Of a DNA stretch of 64,000 nucleotides, positions 1 through 8,213 are shown piece by piece. This DNA comes from a bacterium (lineage in GTDB: Bacteria > Chloroflexota > Anaerolineae > Caldilineales > Caldilineaceae). The notes below the pieces were generated by a model. That model was not told the origin of the DNA and did no database searches. It saw only the letters and a list, made by a program, of their open reading frames with translations. The stretch is taken from the NCBI GenBank assembly GCA_016124945.1, contig WGMT01000058.1, positions 105,782 through 169,781 on the forward strand. The letters run 5' to 3'. The number at the start of each line of letters is the position of its first letter. The stretch's first letter is position 1. Both the position numbers and the translations under genes were made by a program.

Positions 1-35
1 GATTTGAAGCAAATTTTTGGAAACGAGGTACTCTA

Positions 36-1043
36 ATGAATGCCGAATTGTTTGATCTGAATGTTGTGAAATCAATGATTGAGGACGGCAAAAAGCTGAT
101 CCTAGCTGGGGATGAAAAAGTGCTTGGCCGCCTGCCCCAAGGCGAATGGATTGGCGGCACGATTCCCTACTTCGTGAGCGAAAAAGGTGGGGAGTTCTCT
201 CAGGATCGCATCTATGTCACCGAGTTGCCTTCGTATGTGCTGGGTACATCGATTTCGGTCTACGACGAAAAGACGATCCACGAGATCTACAACGACGGTC
301 CTCAAAACGGGTTCAGTGTTGTGGTTATGCCCGCCTCTAGCCCAACCCATTTTGTGTTTGCGCTCAATGCACCTAATTTCCCCAATTTTGTTTCGAATCC
401 GCTGATTGGTTGGGTGTCTGGTACTTCACTTGAGGACGTCGGTGCAGTGGCAAAAGTCTTCGACGGCCGTAAAGGACAAGCGTTTGAAAATGCCGCGGTT
501 GCCTATCATGTCGTGCTTCCAGCCGAGAAGATCGTCGACATCGGCATCATCAACATGTTTGAACAGGACACAGGCGACGTCCTCGTCTTTGCTGAAGACG
601 GCTTCAGTGTCGGCGATGTAAAAGTGAACGGCGAAACCGTCAATTTCGCCGACTATCTTACATCTCATCAGATCGACACAAAACTGCCCCTGGTTGCCAA
701 TCTCTATGGTGCCAACATCAACACTAGTTTCGAGAAGGTAGACACAGACACAAAGCGTGTCAACTTTTTTGCGCCGGTTTTTGCGGGGCAGGAATACCAC
801 ATCGCTCGTCCTGTTGAAGACTATGTTGCGGTTTTCCACACCCACGTCCCTAACGATGTGGGCGACAACCTCTTCTTCTCGTGTAACTGTATCCTTAACT
901 ATCTCTACGCCGAACTCGACGGCAAGCCAACTGGACAATTCACTGGACCAGTCACCTTTGGTGAAATCGCCTATCAACTCTTGAACCAGACCCTTGCCTA
1001 CCTCACCATCAGCGATGCGGAACCGATGCCCACATCCGCATAA
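36..1043 (+). CDS. Uncharacterised protein, weakly FIST-C-like C-terminus
   Basis: A 335-residue soluble protein with no signal peptide or membrane segment. The start is an ATG after an ACGAGG ribosome site. The C-terminal third contains a Cys-x-Cys element (SCNCILNYLY) followed by a glycine-rich turn and GEIAYQLLNQ, an arrangement reminiscent of the C-terminal domain of FIST sensory proteins, where a similar Cys/Asn segment precedes a conserved GE helix. That resemblance is by eye only. The gene stands alone: the next one starts 215 bases later, behind a stem-loop. No catalytic motif was recognised, so no function is assigned. Confidence 0.6.
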   Translation: MNAELFDLNVVKSMIEDGKKLILAGDEKVLGRLPQGEWIGGTIPYFVSEKGGEFSQDRIYVTELPSYVLGTSISVYDEKTIHEIYNDGPQNGFSVVVMPASSPTHFVFALNAPNFPNFVSNPLIGWVSGTSLEDVGAVAKVFDGRKGQAFENAAVAYHVVLPAEKIVDIGIINMFEQDTGDVLVFAEDGFSVGDVKVNGETVNFADYLTSHQIDTKLPLVANLYGANINTSFEKVDTDTKRVNFFAPVFAGQEYHIARPVEDYVAVFHTHVPNDVGDNLFFSCNCILNYLYAELDGKPTGQFTGPVTFGEIAYQLLNQTLAYLTISDAEPMPTSA

Positions 1044-1100
1044 CGTAACAGCGTAGTGCAATATTGATCTACAACCGATTTTGGTTCTACAATAATCAGC

Positions 1101-1125
1101 AAGAAGCGGCCCCGCGCCGCTTCTT
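1101..1125 (+). terminator. Stem-loop downstream of first gene
   Basis: A perfect 10-bp stem (AAGAAGCGGC paired with GCCGCTTCTT) with a 5-base loop lies 58 bases after the stop codon at 1043. No uridine run follows, so factor-independent termination is uncertain; it may only be an mRNA 3' stabilising hairpin. Confidence 0.4.
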
Positions 1126-1258
1126 CGCTATTGGGGGTGTTCCCCGACGCTTTATCCGGAATTGACAGTGCTGGCAGCACGTACCGTTGACAACGTTCTC
1201 TGTTAGCAAGCTACTGTCAATGCCCGGATACATTTTATCCATCCAACAAGAGGAATGA

Positions 1259-2443
1259 ATGCACGCATGGTGGTTTCACGAAAGTTTTTCTATTGACCAG
1301 GATGCTCTCTCCCTGGACGGTGTACCTCTCCGCTGGTTAGCCCAAGAACATGGGACTCCTCTCTTCGTCTACAGCCGCGCCACAATCCAACGACAGTTAC
1401 AGGCATTACAGGCCGCCCTGGCCACAGCCGCAGATGATTTTGCCATTTACTATGCCATGAAGGCCAACCGCTTTAGCGGTGTGCTCGACGCCGTCCGCTC
1501 TGTGCCCGGCGTCTGTGTGGACACCTGTTCGCCGCGCGAAATTGGGTACGCGCTGCAAAACGGCTTTGCGCTGTCGCAGATTTCGTTCAACGCGGGGATG
1601 CTCTCGGCCAGTGATTTGGCAACGGTGGCCCAAACCGGCGTCCACTGTACATTGGATAGCTACTCGGGGCTACGCCGCTACGGTTCGCTCGTGCCCAAGG
1701 GAACGCCTGTCACCTTGCGCTTCAACCCAGGGGTGCGTGTGGGCTATGGCCAGGGAGCCAACCTGCGCTATGGAAACGACAAATTTGGCTTCGAGGCCGA
1801 CGAAATCGAAGAAGCGTTACGTGTCGCTTTCGACGCCGGCCTCAGCGTAGATGGCATTCACATGCATCTGGGCTGGGGGCTGCAAGAGGATAGCGTCGAA
1901 CTGGTGGAAGATGCTTTCGCCCGTCTGGCTTACATCGCCTCCTGTGTGCCTGATTTGCGTGTCATCAATGTTGGTGGTGGCCTGGGTGGGCGCTATCACG
2001 TCACCGATCACCCGTTGGCGCTCTCTACCTGGGCGTCGTTGATCCGCAAACACCTTGCTCCGTTTGGCGCAACCATCGCCTGCGAACCCGGCACATTTGT
2101 TGTCGGCCCGGCGGGGCTGCTGTTGCTCGAAGTCAACACTGTGGAAAAACGCCGCGGCGTGCAGTGGGTAGGTGTCAACGCCGGTTTTGCCCTCAACCCC
2201 ATGCCCGCACTCTACGGCGTCCCCGTGCAGATTGTCCCTGTACACGCGCCGCTGACCCCACCAGAGCAGACCTACCGCGTCGTCGGCCATATCAACGAAA
2301 CCACCGACGTCTGGTCCAAGGAGTGTGCTCTTCCCGCGCTTCAAGAAATGGACCTGCTCGCCCTGCTCCCCGCTGGCGCCTACTGCACTAGCATGAGCAG
2401 CGATCACTGTCTGCGCGGTCAGGCCAAGGAGATCGTCGTCTAG
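1259..2443 (+). CDS. PLP-dependent group IV decarboxylase (DAP/ornithine decarboxylase fold)
   Basis: A 394-residue protein with the alanine-racemase-like barrel and C-terminal beta domain of diaminopimelate and ornithine decarboxylases. The PLP lysine is K68 in YYAMKAN; the barrel histidine sits in GIHMHLGWG, the phosphate-binding glycines in NVGGGLG, and the ACEPG motif follows. The C-terminal GAY (373-375) is present. The usual active-site motif Cys-Glu-Ser-x-Asp, supplied by the partner subunit in this family, reads N346-E347-T-T-D350, so the catalytic cysteine is replaced by asparagine. The usual HxGS also reads HLGW. These changes argue against a standard LysA and for an altered substrate or reaction. 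It starts after an AAGAGGA site and is followed by two stem-loops. Confidence 0.8.
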   Translation: MHAWWFHESFSIDQDALSLDGVPLRWLAQEHGTPLFVYSRATIQRQLQALQAALATAADDFAIYYAMKANRFSGVLDAVRSVPGVCVDTCSPREIGYALQNGFALSQISFNAGMLSASDLATVAQTGVHCTLDSYSGLRRYGSLVPKGTPVTLRFNPGVRVGYGQGANLRYGNDKFGFEADEIEEALRVAFDAGLSVDGIHMHLGWGLQEDSVELVEDAFARLAYIASCVPDLRVINVGGGLGGRYHVTDHPLALSTWASLIRKHLAPFGATIACEPGTFVVGPAGLLLLEVNTVEKRRGVQWVGVNAGFALNPMPALYGVPVQIVPVHAPLTPPEQTYRVVGHINETTDVWSKECALPALQEMDLLALLPAGAYCTSMSSDHCLRGQAKEIVV

Positions 2444-2447
2444 ACGA

Positions 2448-2477
2448 GACCTGCCAGGTTAAAAAACCTGGCAGGTC
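2448..2477. repeat. Perfect 13-bp inverted repeat (GACCTGCCAGGTT type)
   Basis: The arms GACCTGCCAGGTT and AACCTGGCAGGTC are separated by AAAA, five bases after the decarboxylase stop codon. The element has the look of a small dispersed intergenic palindrome and could stop transcription together with the hairpin that follows. Confidence 0.6.
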
Positions 2478-2486
2478 AACGCACCC

Positions 2487-2522
2487 AACCCGGTGGGTTT
2501 TCTGAAACCCGCCGGGTTTTTT
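2487..2522 (+). terminator. Rho-independent terminator
   Basis: A 14-bp stem with one G-U pair (AACCCGGTGGGTTT with AAACCCGCCGGGTT), a short loop and a run of six T residues at 2517-2522. It ends the decarboxylase transcript and insulates the promoter 20 bases downstream. Confidence 0.85.
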
Positions 2523-2542
2523 GATCCTTAAAAAACTGGCGC

Positions 2543-2588
2543 TTGACTTAGTGTGTATTGCACACTATAGTTTGTGTTAGTTGAACAC
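2543..2588 (+). promoter_or_regulatory. Strong sigma70-type promoter with two dyad operators
   Basis: TTGACT (2543-2548) and TATAGT (2566-2571) are spaced by exactly 17 bases. The spacer is itself a perfect dyad, TAGTGTG-tattg-CACACTA (2549-2567), that reaches into the -10 box. A second dyad with the same half-site, GTGTT-agttg-AACAC (2574-2588), covers the expected transcription start. Two GTGT-type operators over one core promoter is the classic layout for a dimeric repressor acting on the gene at 2616. The repressor is not identifiable in the neighbourhood. Confidence 0.75.
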
Positions 2589-2615
2589 TAATGCCGTCTC
2601 TTAAGGACAAATACC

Positions 2616-3671
2616 ATGTGCCAGGATCTCAACACCATTCTCGACAACCTGCGCCATGCCGCCATCCCCGAAGATGTCTTCGGCCCGCTTACCAGCGACC
2701 TCGATCTCAAGGATCGCTATCGGCGGCTCGTGCGGCAGGTGCATCCCGACTACCACCCCAACGCCGCGGACGTCGCCGCCGAAGCCTTCCACCTGGTGCA
2801 ACAGTGGTATGCCGGCGCTCAACGTCAGGTGACCGGCGCACAGCCGCCGCTGCTCGAAATCACGTCGGCGCGCCATCGCTACATCAGTCACCAGCCCGCG
2901 TTGACCGGCGATCTCTGCGATCTCTTCCCGGCGCAAGATGAAACCGGCGACAGCGTTTTGCTCAAGGTGGTGCGCACTCCTGCCAACGCCGATCTGCTCC
3001 AGGCCGAAGCAAAACACCTGAAGCAGTTGAACCAGGCACTAAGCGACGAACCGCTGCGGGCGCACCTGCCCACACTGCTCGAAAGCATCCACATTGAGGA
3101 CGCCGACGGCCTTACACGCCGCGCTAATGTCCTGCGCAGTGAGGACGAAACCGTGCACCTGGCCGATATCATCGCCGCCTACCCGCACGGCATCGCCGCC
3201 GCCGACATGGCGTGGATGTTTAACCGGCTGCTCGCCGTCCTTGCCGTTACCCATGCCGAGGGGATCGTCCACGGCGCAGTGACACCTGCTCACCTGCTGC
3301 TGCGGTTGGCGGATCACAACGGCGTCCTCGTAGATTGGTGCTACAGCGTGGTCAACGGCGAAACTATCGCAGCCGTCAGCCCAGGCTATCGGTCGATCTA
3401 CCCGCCAGAAGTTTTTGAGAATCGGCCCGCCACACCAGCCATCGATCTCTACATGGCGGCGCAGTGCATGGTCATGCTCCTGGGCGGCGACGTGAAAAGC
3501 GGCGAACTGCCGCTATCTGTGCCCAAACCGATCCAAGCGCTGTTACGCGCCTGCCTCATCCCGTCACCGCACCGGCGTATGCGCAACGCCTGGACCGTCT
3601 TCGACGACTTGCGCGAGATCCTGGAGCGGATCTACGGCCCGCCGAAGTTTCGCCCGTTCTCGCTGCCGTAA
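2616..3671 (+). CDS. J-domain / pseudokinase fusion protein
   Basis: A 351-residue protein. Residues 20-70 resemble a DnaJ domain, with the HPD triad at H43-P44-D45 in VRQVHPDYHP. Residues 90-340 follow a protein-kinase fold: putative VAIK lysine K117 (VLLKVV), alpha-C glutamate E131, and the catalytic loop HGAVTPAHLLLR at 219. There HRD has become HGA and the loop asparagine is His, while the DFG position reads VDW (D240). Loss of the catalytic aspartate marks it as a pseudokinase that may still bind nucleotide. It could recruit an Hsp70 to a client held by the kinase-like domain. The start follows TAAGGAC, and it is the first gene after the double-operator promoter; VWA and PurA-like genes follow on the same strand. 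Confidence 0.75.
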   Translation: MCQDLNTILDNLRHAAIPEDVFGPLTSDLDLKDRYRRLVRQVHPDYHPNAADVAAEAFHLVQQWYAGAQRQVTGAQPPLLEITSARHRYISHQPALTGDLCDLFPAQDETGDSVLLKVVRTPANADLLQAEAKHLKQLNQALSDEPLRAHLPTLLESIHIEDADGLTRRANVLRSEDETVHLADIIAAYPHGIAAADMAWMFNRLLAVLAVTHAEGIVHGAVTPAHLLLRLADHNGVLVDWCYSVVNGETIAAVSPGYRSIYPPEVFENRPATPAIDLYMAAQCMVMLLGGDVKSGELPLSVPKPIQALLRACLIPSPHRRMRNAWTVFDDLREILERIYGPPKFRPFSLP

Positions 3672-3926
3672 GAGGGTTCACCGCAAAGGCGCAAAGAGCG
3701 CAAAGAGGGGAGAAGAAGAAATTATCCACAGATTCCACAGATTTGAAGGATTTCCAGAGGGATTTGTAGCGGCACGGGCGCTCTTGTCACCCAACATCCA
3801 AAACGGTGACAACAAACCCACCTCCGCGAAACGCCCTTAACGTTCGTCGTCAGTCGTCCGTCGTCCGTCGTCCGTCGTCGGTCGTCATAAATCGTCAATC
3901 AAAAATCGTAAATCAAGGAGCATCCC
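3672..3926. repeat. Intergenic repeat block: modular fold-back half plus CGTCGTC array
   Basis: Directly after the stop codon lies the word CACCGCAAAGGCGCAAAG (from 3680), then a purine-rich GAAGAAG stretch and ATCCACAGATT words, the left half of a fold-back element seen complete at 4924-5291 and 6625-6771. From about 3843 a degenerate tandem array of CGTCCGT/CGTCGTC words follows, then ATCGTCAATCAA words up to the ribosome site AAGGAG of the next gene. A TTATCCACA word at 3722 matches a DnaA box but is part of the repeat. No gene is visible here. Confidence 0.75.
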
Positions 3927-4916
3927 ATGGGTTTCTCAAACTGGAGCGATCAAGCCTACAAGGCCCGCCAGTCACAGCGCAAGCAGACCAACCAGACCGC
4001 GTTTACCTACGATCAGCACATCCGCCAGAGTGGACAGGTGCGCGTACACGACCAAATGAACCCGCACGGCGTGGTGCGCGAAAGCCGCGACAGCGACGAA
4101 CACCCCGAATCCGTCGCCATCGGCGTCATCTTCGACGTCACCGGCTCGATGGGCAACGTGCCCCGGGTGTTGCAGACCAAACTGGGCGCCCTCATGCGTG
4201 TGCTCATCCAGAAAGGATATGTCGAGCACCCGCAGGTGCTCTTCGGTGCGGTGGGCGATGCCTACACCGACGCCGTGCCGCTTCAGATCGGTCAATTTGA
4301 AGCCGGCCTGGAAATGGACGACGAACTGGGCAAAATCTACCTCGAAGGTGGCGGCGGCGGCCAGGTTCACGAGACCTACGAACTGGCAGTCTACTTCATG
4401 GCGCGCCACACCAGTATCGACTGCTGGGAAAAGCGGCGCAAGAAGGGCTACCTCTTCACCATCGGCGACGAAAAGCCCTACGCCGTTGTACGCCGCCAAC
4501 AGGTAATCCAACTCATCGGCGACCCCGTTCAGGCCGACATCCCGGTGGAGACGATAATGGCCGAGGTTCAGACGCGCTACGAGCACTTCCACATCATCCC
4601 CACCAACACGTCCCACGGTCAGAGCGCCGAGGTGCAAGGACGTTGGAAAGAGCTGCTCGGTGAACGTGTCATCCTGCTTGAAGACGAAAGCGCCGTCTGC
4701 GAAACCATCGCCCTGGCCATCGGCCTCTGCGAAGGCAAACTCGACGACCTCTACGACGGCGTCCAGGATCTCACCCAGGCCGGCTACGACGCCCACGCGG
4801 TGCAAGTGGCGTCCACGGCGCTGGACTACTACATGGCGACCCGCGCACCCATCGTCCGCAGCGCACGTGGAACCGTCCCCGCGGCGGCGGCTGTCCTCGA
4901 CGACGGAAGACTGTAA
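3927..4916 (+). CDS. von Willebrand factor A domain protein
   Basis: A 329-residue soluble protein beginning at ATG after AAGGAG. A short basic N-terminal tail (1-55) is followed by a VWA domain. The metal-site signature is D70-V-T72-G-S74 in GVIFDVTGSMG (DxTxS rather than DxSxS). It continues with GAVGDAYTD near residue 110, a likely later MIDAS position, a GGGGGQVHETYE loop near 145, and LFTIGDEKPY near 180. VWA domains of this intracellular type usually scaffold complexes with ATPases or chaperones. Its place between a J-domain pseudokinase and a PurA-like enzyme suggests it links the two. No AAA or MoxR partner is nearby. The family beyond VWA is unknown to me. Confidence 0.8.
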   Translation: MGFSNWSDQAYKARQSQRKQTNQTAFTYDQHIRQSGQVRVHDQMNPHGVVRESRDSDEHPESVAIGVIFDVTGSMGNVPRVLQTKLGALMRVLIQKGYVEHPQVLFGAVGDAYTDAVPLQIGQFEAGLEMDDELGKIYLEGGGGGQVHETYELAVYFMARHTSIDCWEKRRKKGYLFTIGDEKPYAVVRRQQVIQLIGDPVQADIPVETIMAEVQTRYEHFHIIPTNTSHGQSAEVQGRWKELLGERVILLEDESAVCETIALAIGLCEGKLDDLYDGVQDLTQAGYDAHAVQVASTALDYYMATRAPIVRSARGTVPAAAAVLDDGRL

Positions 4917-5311
4917 GAAATGCACCGCAAAGGCGCAAAGAGCGCAAAGGGAAGAAGAGAAGAAGAGATCCACAGATTTCACAGATTCAGTAATTCACGA
5001 TTTCGTCGCGGAGTAGGCATCCTCAGATGCCGGGTAGACCTGGGCAAGCCGCATCTGAGGATGCCTACTCCGCAATTTCGCAAAGAATCGTGAAGTACTG
5101 AGATTTTAAGGATTTGCAGAAATAGAACGCGGATGGAGCGGATTGGGCGGGTTTTTCGGATTCATTCTGAAAATCCGCTCCGCTCCGCCCAATCAGCCCC
5201 ATCCACGTTCTATTCTGCAAATCCCTCCGGAAATCCTTCTAATCCTTAAATCTGTGGATCTCTTCTCCTCTGCCCTTTGCGCCTTTGCGGTAAGTATTTT
5301 CAGGAGGAATC
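4917..5311. repeat. Nested fold-back element between VWA and PurA-like genes
   Basis: This 395-base gap holds no gene. It is built of nested inverted repeats. The outermost arms ACCGCAAAGGCGCAAAG (4924-4940) and its complement (5275-5291) match perfectly. Inside them ATCCACAGATT (near 4968) pairs with AAATCTGTGGAT (near 5249). Two inner hairpins follow: a perfect 23-bp stem, 5008-5030 with 5051-5073, containing GTAGGCATCCTCAGATGC, and a long imperfect stem, about 5111-5149 with 5185-5222, containing GCAGAA-TAGAACG words. The right end abuts the AGGAGG ribosome site of the next gene. Confidence 0.85.
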
Positions 5312-6658
5312 ATGTCCAACGTGATCATCACCGTCGATCTGGGGTTTGGCGATGTCGGCAAGGGGTCCATCGTCGACTACCTCACCCGCGTTCACGATGC
5401 ACATACCGTTGTGCGTTTTAACGGCGGCGCGCAGGCCGCCCACCGCGTCGTCACCGCGGACGGGCGCGCTCACGTCTTTTCGCAGTTCGGCAGCGGCACA
5501 CTCGCCGGCGCGCGGACGCACCTCTCGCGCTTCATGTTGCTCGATCCCCTGGCCATGGCGGCGGAAGCAGCGCACCTGCAAACCTTAGGCGTCGCCGATC
5601 CCTTTGCCCGCACCACCATCGACGCCGACGCCCTGCTCATCACCCCTTTCACCCGCGCCATCAACCGCCTGCGCGAACTAGCGCGCCGCGGCCAGCGCCA
5701 CGGCAGTTGCGGCGTCGGCATCGGTGAAACCATGATCGATGCCCTGCAACATGGGGATCAGGTGCCCCGTGCGGGCGATCTGTTGGATTTGGGGAAATTG
5801 CGTGAGAAGCTTCGTTTTGTACGTGAGCTTAACCTGGGGAAGTTGACGGGGATTTCGCATCAATTGCCCGAGGACGACGTCGTCGCCGCCGAACAATCGA
5901 TCCTCGTCGACGACGAAAGCATTGACTGGCTGCTCGCCGAGTACAGCGTCCTGGCGCAGCGGCTGCGCGTGGTGCCGGGCGATTCTTTGCACGATCTCCT
6001 GCGCCAACCGGGGACGGTGATCTTTGAAGCGGCGCAGGGCGTCCTCCTCGACGAGTGGCGCGGCTTTCACCCGCACACCACCTGGAGCACCACCACCACC
6101 GCCAACGCCGACCAACTCCTGGCCGAAGCGGACTTTGTCGGTCCTATCACCCGCCTGGGTATCACCCGCGCCTACACCACCCGCCACGGTGCCGGCCCGC
6201 TGGTCACAGAAGATCCCGTCCTCACCGCCGCTTTGCCCGACAGCGCCAACATCTTCGGTGCGTGGCAGCAGGGCTTCCGCCTCGGCTGGCTCGATGCCGT
6301 CCTCTTGCGCTACGCCGCCGCAGTGACAGCTCCACTGGACGGCGTAGCCGTCACCTGCCTGGATCGGCTGGCCGGCCTGCCCGAAATCAAGATCTGCCGC
6401 AGCTACAGCCACGAACCCTTCAGCGTGGATCGCATCCAACCGTCGGCCAATCCCCACAATCTGGCCTACCAGACCCAAATCACCCGTGCCCTGGCCCGCT
6501 GCACGCCGATCTACGACACCGTCCACAGCCCCTTCGATCTCCTGCCCCACATCGCAGACGCCGTCGCTGCGCCCGTCACCTTGATCTCAACCGGCGAAAC
6601 CGCCGCCCACAAGGAAGCATTTGACACCGCAAAGGCGCAAAGAACGCAGAGAGTGTAA
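5312..6658 (+). CDS. Adenylosuccinate synthetase (PurA) homologue, divergent
   Basis: A 448-residue PurA-fold protein. PurA joins IMP and aspartate using GTP. The P-loop, normally GDEGKGK, reads G-D14-V-G-K-G-S19; catalytic aspartate D14 and the histidine equivalent to E. coli His41 (H44, in GGAQAAHRVV) are kept. Later family motifs are recognisable: FEAAQGVLLDEW, TTRHGAGPLVTED and LDRLAGLPEIKIC. Retention of D14 argues against the phage PurZ type, in which that aspartate is lost. N- and C-terminal motifs differ enough from housekeeping PurA to suggest a specialised enzyme, and its genomic partners support that. The last ten residues (TAKAQRTQRV) are encoded by the intergenic repeat word, so the native C-terminus was overwritten. 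The start follows CAGGAGGAATC. Confidence 0.75.
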   Translation: MSNVIITVDLGFGDVGKGSIVDYLTRVHDAHTVVRFNGGAQAAHRVVTADGRAHVFSQFGSGTLAGARTHLSRFMLLDPLAMAAEAAHLQTLGVADPFARTTIDADALLITPFTRAINRLRELARRGQRHGSCGVGIGETMIDALQHGDQVPRAGDLLDLGKLREKLRFVRELNLGKLTGISHQLPEDDVVAAEQSILVDDESIDWLLAEYSVLAQRLRVVPGDSLHDLLRQPGTVIFEAAQGVLLDEWRGFHPHTTWSTTTTANADQLLAEADFVGPITRLGITRAYTTRHGAGPLVTEDPVLTAALPDSANIFGAWQQGFRLGWLDAVLLRYAAAVTAPLDGVAVTCLDRLAGLPEIKICRSYSHEPFSVDRIQPSANPHNLAYQTQITRALARCTPIYDTVHSPFDLLPHIADAVAAPVTLISTGETAAHKEAFDTAKAQRTQRV

Positions 6659-6771
6659 ACACAGATTTGCACAGGTTCCAGAGAAAGTCGGAAAAATCTG
6701 TGTTTATCTGTGAAATCTGTGTTCCCTTTTCCTTTTCCTTTGCGCCTTTGCGCCTTTGCGCCTTTGCGGTG
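6625..6771. repeat. Fold-back element overlapping the PurA-like stop codon
   Basis: The outer arms CACCGCAAAGGCGCAAAG (6625-6642) and CTTTGCGCCTTTGCGGTG (6754-6771) are perfect complements. Inner arms ACACAGATTT (6659-6668) and AAATCTGTGT (6713-6722) also match. The left arm lies inside the coding sequence of the PurA-like gene. The right side contains a triple CGCCTTTG tandem and lies just past the stop of the converging lipoprotein gene. It could serve as a bidirectional terminator. Confidence 0.8.
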
Positions 6772-6783
6772 AATCTCTGCTCG

Positions 6784-8106
6784 CTACTTCCACTGGAGCG
6801 CGAGGCGGCTGCGTACTTCGCCGTCGAGCGACGTGTAGAGGATCGTCTGCCCGTCGATCACCACCAGATCGCCGTGACCGACGCCTACATTGCCCGGCTG
6901 ATCCACCAGGATGGGGTTGGCGTCGAAGGTTTCCCACGGGCCGTCGATCTGGTCGGTGAGGCTGCGCGCCAGGCCGATGGTGAACTGCGTGTCCCCGCCC
7001 GCGCCGGGGGTAGGACCGCGCACGCCTTCGTAGAGCATGTAATAGCGGTCGCCGATCTTCTGTATTTTGGCCGAGCTGATGGTGCGGAAATCGAAATAGG
7101 GGTTGGTCTCGGGGCCATCCAGATCGATGGGGCCGTAGGTTTCTGTGCCGGTGAAGAGTGGATTGGCCGAACACTTTTCAAAGCGGTCGAGGGTGGTGTC
7201 CACCGAGCCTTTGTAGCAGCCCATCGCGCCCGGATTCTGCCCCAGCGCCACAAAAATGTAAAGCATGTTGTCTTCGTAGTGCAGCCCCGGCGGGCCACCC
7301 ACCAGACATTGATAATCGTAGTTCACATGCGGATGCACGCCGATGCTCTCTGCCTTGGTGCAATCGCGGAACCAGTAATGCCAGATACCGGTAAGCGGCA
7401 CCTGCCCCACCCGCGTCCAGTTGACGCCGTCGGTAGAGTCGGCTTTGAAGACCATGCCGCGATACTCGTAGACGAGGTGGAGCGTCTCGCCGTCCCAGGC
7501 CACGCGTGGATACTGCTGCTGATCAATGTGATCCTGTTCCGAATTACACGGGCACTGATTGCAGGGGATGTTGCACACCGGGCTGTCGAGGTTGAACGAG
7601 TAGCCGCCGTCAGTGGACCGGTAGATCACCAGGCAGCCGGGAAAGGGGACGGGATCGCCACATTGGTCCACCACTCCCGCCGACTGGTCGCTGGCATGCA
7701 CATAGCTCCACATCTCCCCATTGGACATAATGATCGTCTCCGACTCGCCCATGGGCAGGCCGGTGTCGATCACTTCCATCACGAATTCGGCGGTCCCGTC
7801 CCAAAAATCGGCCAGGGTGGGGTGTCCATCGGCGGGGGGATCGGGCTGGAAGATTAACTCCGGCAACGGCGTCGCCGTTGGCGAAGTGCTGGCGTCTTGT
7901 TCCGCCGGCCTGGACTCGGTCATGGACGTCGCCGTGGCAACCGGTGCGGTCGGCGCTGCTTCGGTGACCGGCGTCGGCGTCGGTTCGATGTCAAGCGGCC
8001 CGCAGCCCACAACGAGCGCTGTCAGCGCAAGCAAAAAGAAAAAACGAAGAGAACGGCGCGGCAAAGCCGAGATCCACATGTGTAGGTTTGGGTTTGGCAG
8101 ATTCAT
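6784..8106 (-). CDS. Secreted lipoprotein with predicted beta-propeller glycosidase-like domain
   Basis: About 440 residues if read from the ATG at 8106. An in-frame ATG at 8079 is also possible, and the open frame extends upstream to 8220. A basic, hydrophobic signal (FFFLLALTALVVGC) ends in a lipobox, so the mature protein is probably lipid-anchored. A linker rich in Thr, Pro and Ala follows. The folded part has repeated phrases such as YRSTDGGYSF, RVAWDGETLHLVYEYRG, MLYIFVALG, DRYYMLYEG and DLVVIDGQTILYTS, typical of five-bladed propeller hydrolases or sialidase-like folds. A cysteine cluster (CNIPCNQCPC) sits in mid-protein. The substrate cannot be assigned. It converges on the PurA-like gene. 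Confidence 0.65.
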   Translation of the reverse strand: MNLPNPNLHMWISALPRRSLRFFFLLALTALVVGCGPLDIEPTPTPVTEAAPTAPVATATSMTESRPAEQDASTSPTATPLPELIFQPDPPADGHPTLADFWDGTAEFVMEVIDTGLPMGESETIIMSNGEMWSYVHASDQSAGVVDQCGDPVPFPGCLVIYRSTDGGYSFNLDSPVCNIPCNQCPCNSEQDHIDQQQYPRVAWDGETLHLVYEYRGMVFKADSTDGVNWTRVGQVPLTGIWHYWFRDCTKAESIGVHPHVNYDYQCLVGGPPGLHYEDNMLYIFVALGQNPGAMGCYKGSVDTTLDRFEKCSANPLFTGTETYGPIDLDGPETNPYFDFRTISSAKIQKIGDRYYMLYEGVRGPTPGAGGDTQFTIGLARSLTDQIDGPWETFDANPILVDQPGNVGVGHGDLVVIDGQTILYTSLDGEVRSRLALQWK

Positions 8107-8213
8107 ACTCACACAAAATGATGAAAAATGATGGGTTGGATTAGGCACGCAGGCAGTATAGGCGGATAGGGTCCGCTTCTGCAAAGACGCGGTCTCTAAA
8201 TGCAGCAAGTATA

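Noticed and set aside
3722..3730. Perfect DnaA-box-like TTATCCACA
   Set aside because: It is a chance by-product of the ATCCACAGATT repeat family and no cluster of boxes or AT-rich unwinding region is nearby; the likely origin region is near rpmH-parB but lacks boxes.
3972..4982. Minus-strand frame opposite the VWA gene
   Set aside because: Shadow frame; VWA motifs are on the plus strand.
5312..6658. PurZ-type enzyme for 2-aminoadenine DNA
   Set aside because: PurZ lacks the catalytic aspartate of the P-loop, while D14 is retained here, and no DpoZ, DatZ or MazZ partner is beside it.
6667..7857. 396-residue frame on the plus strand opposite the lipoprotein
   Set aside because: Shadow frame; the minus strand has a clear lipobox signal and propeller motifs.
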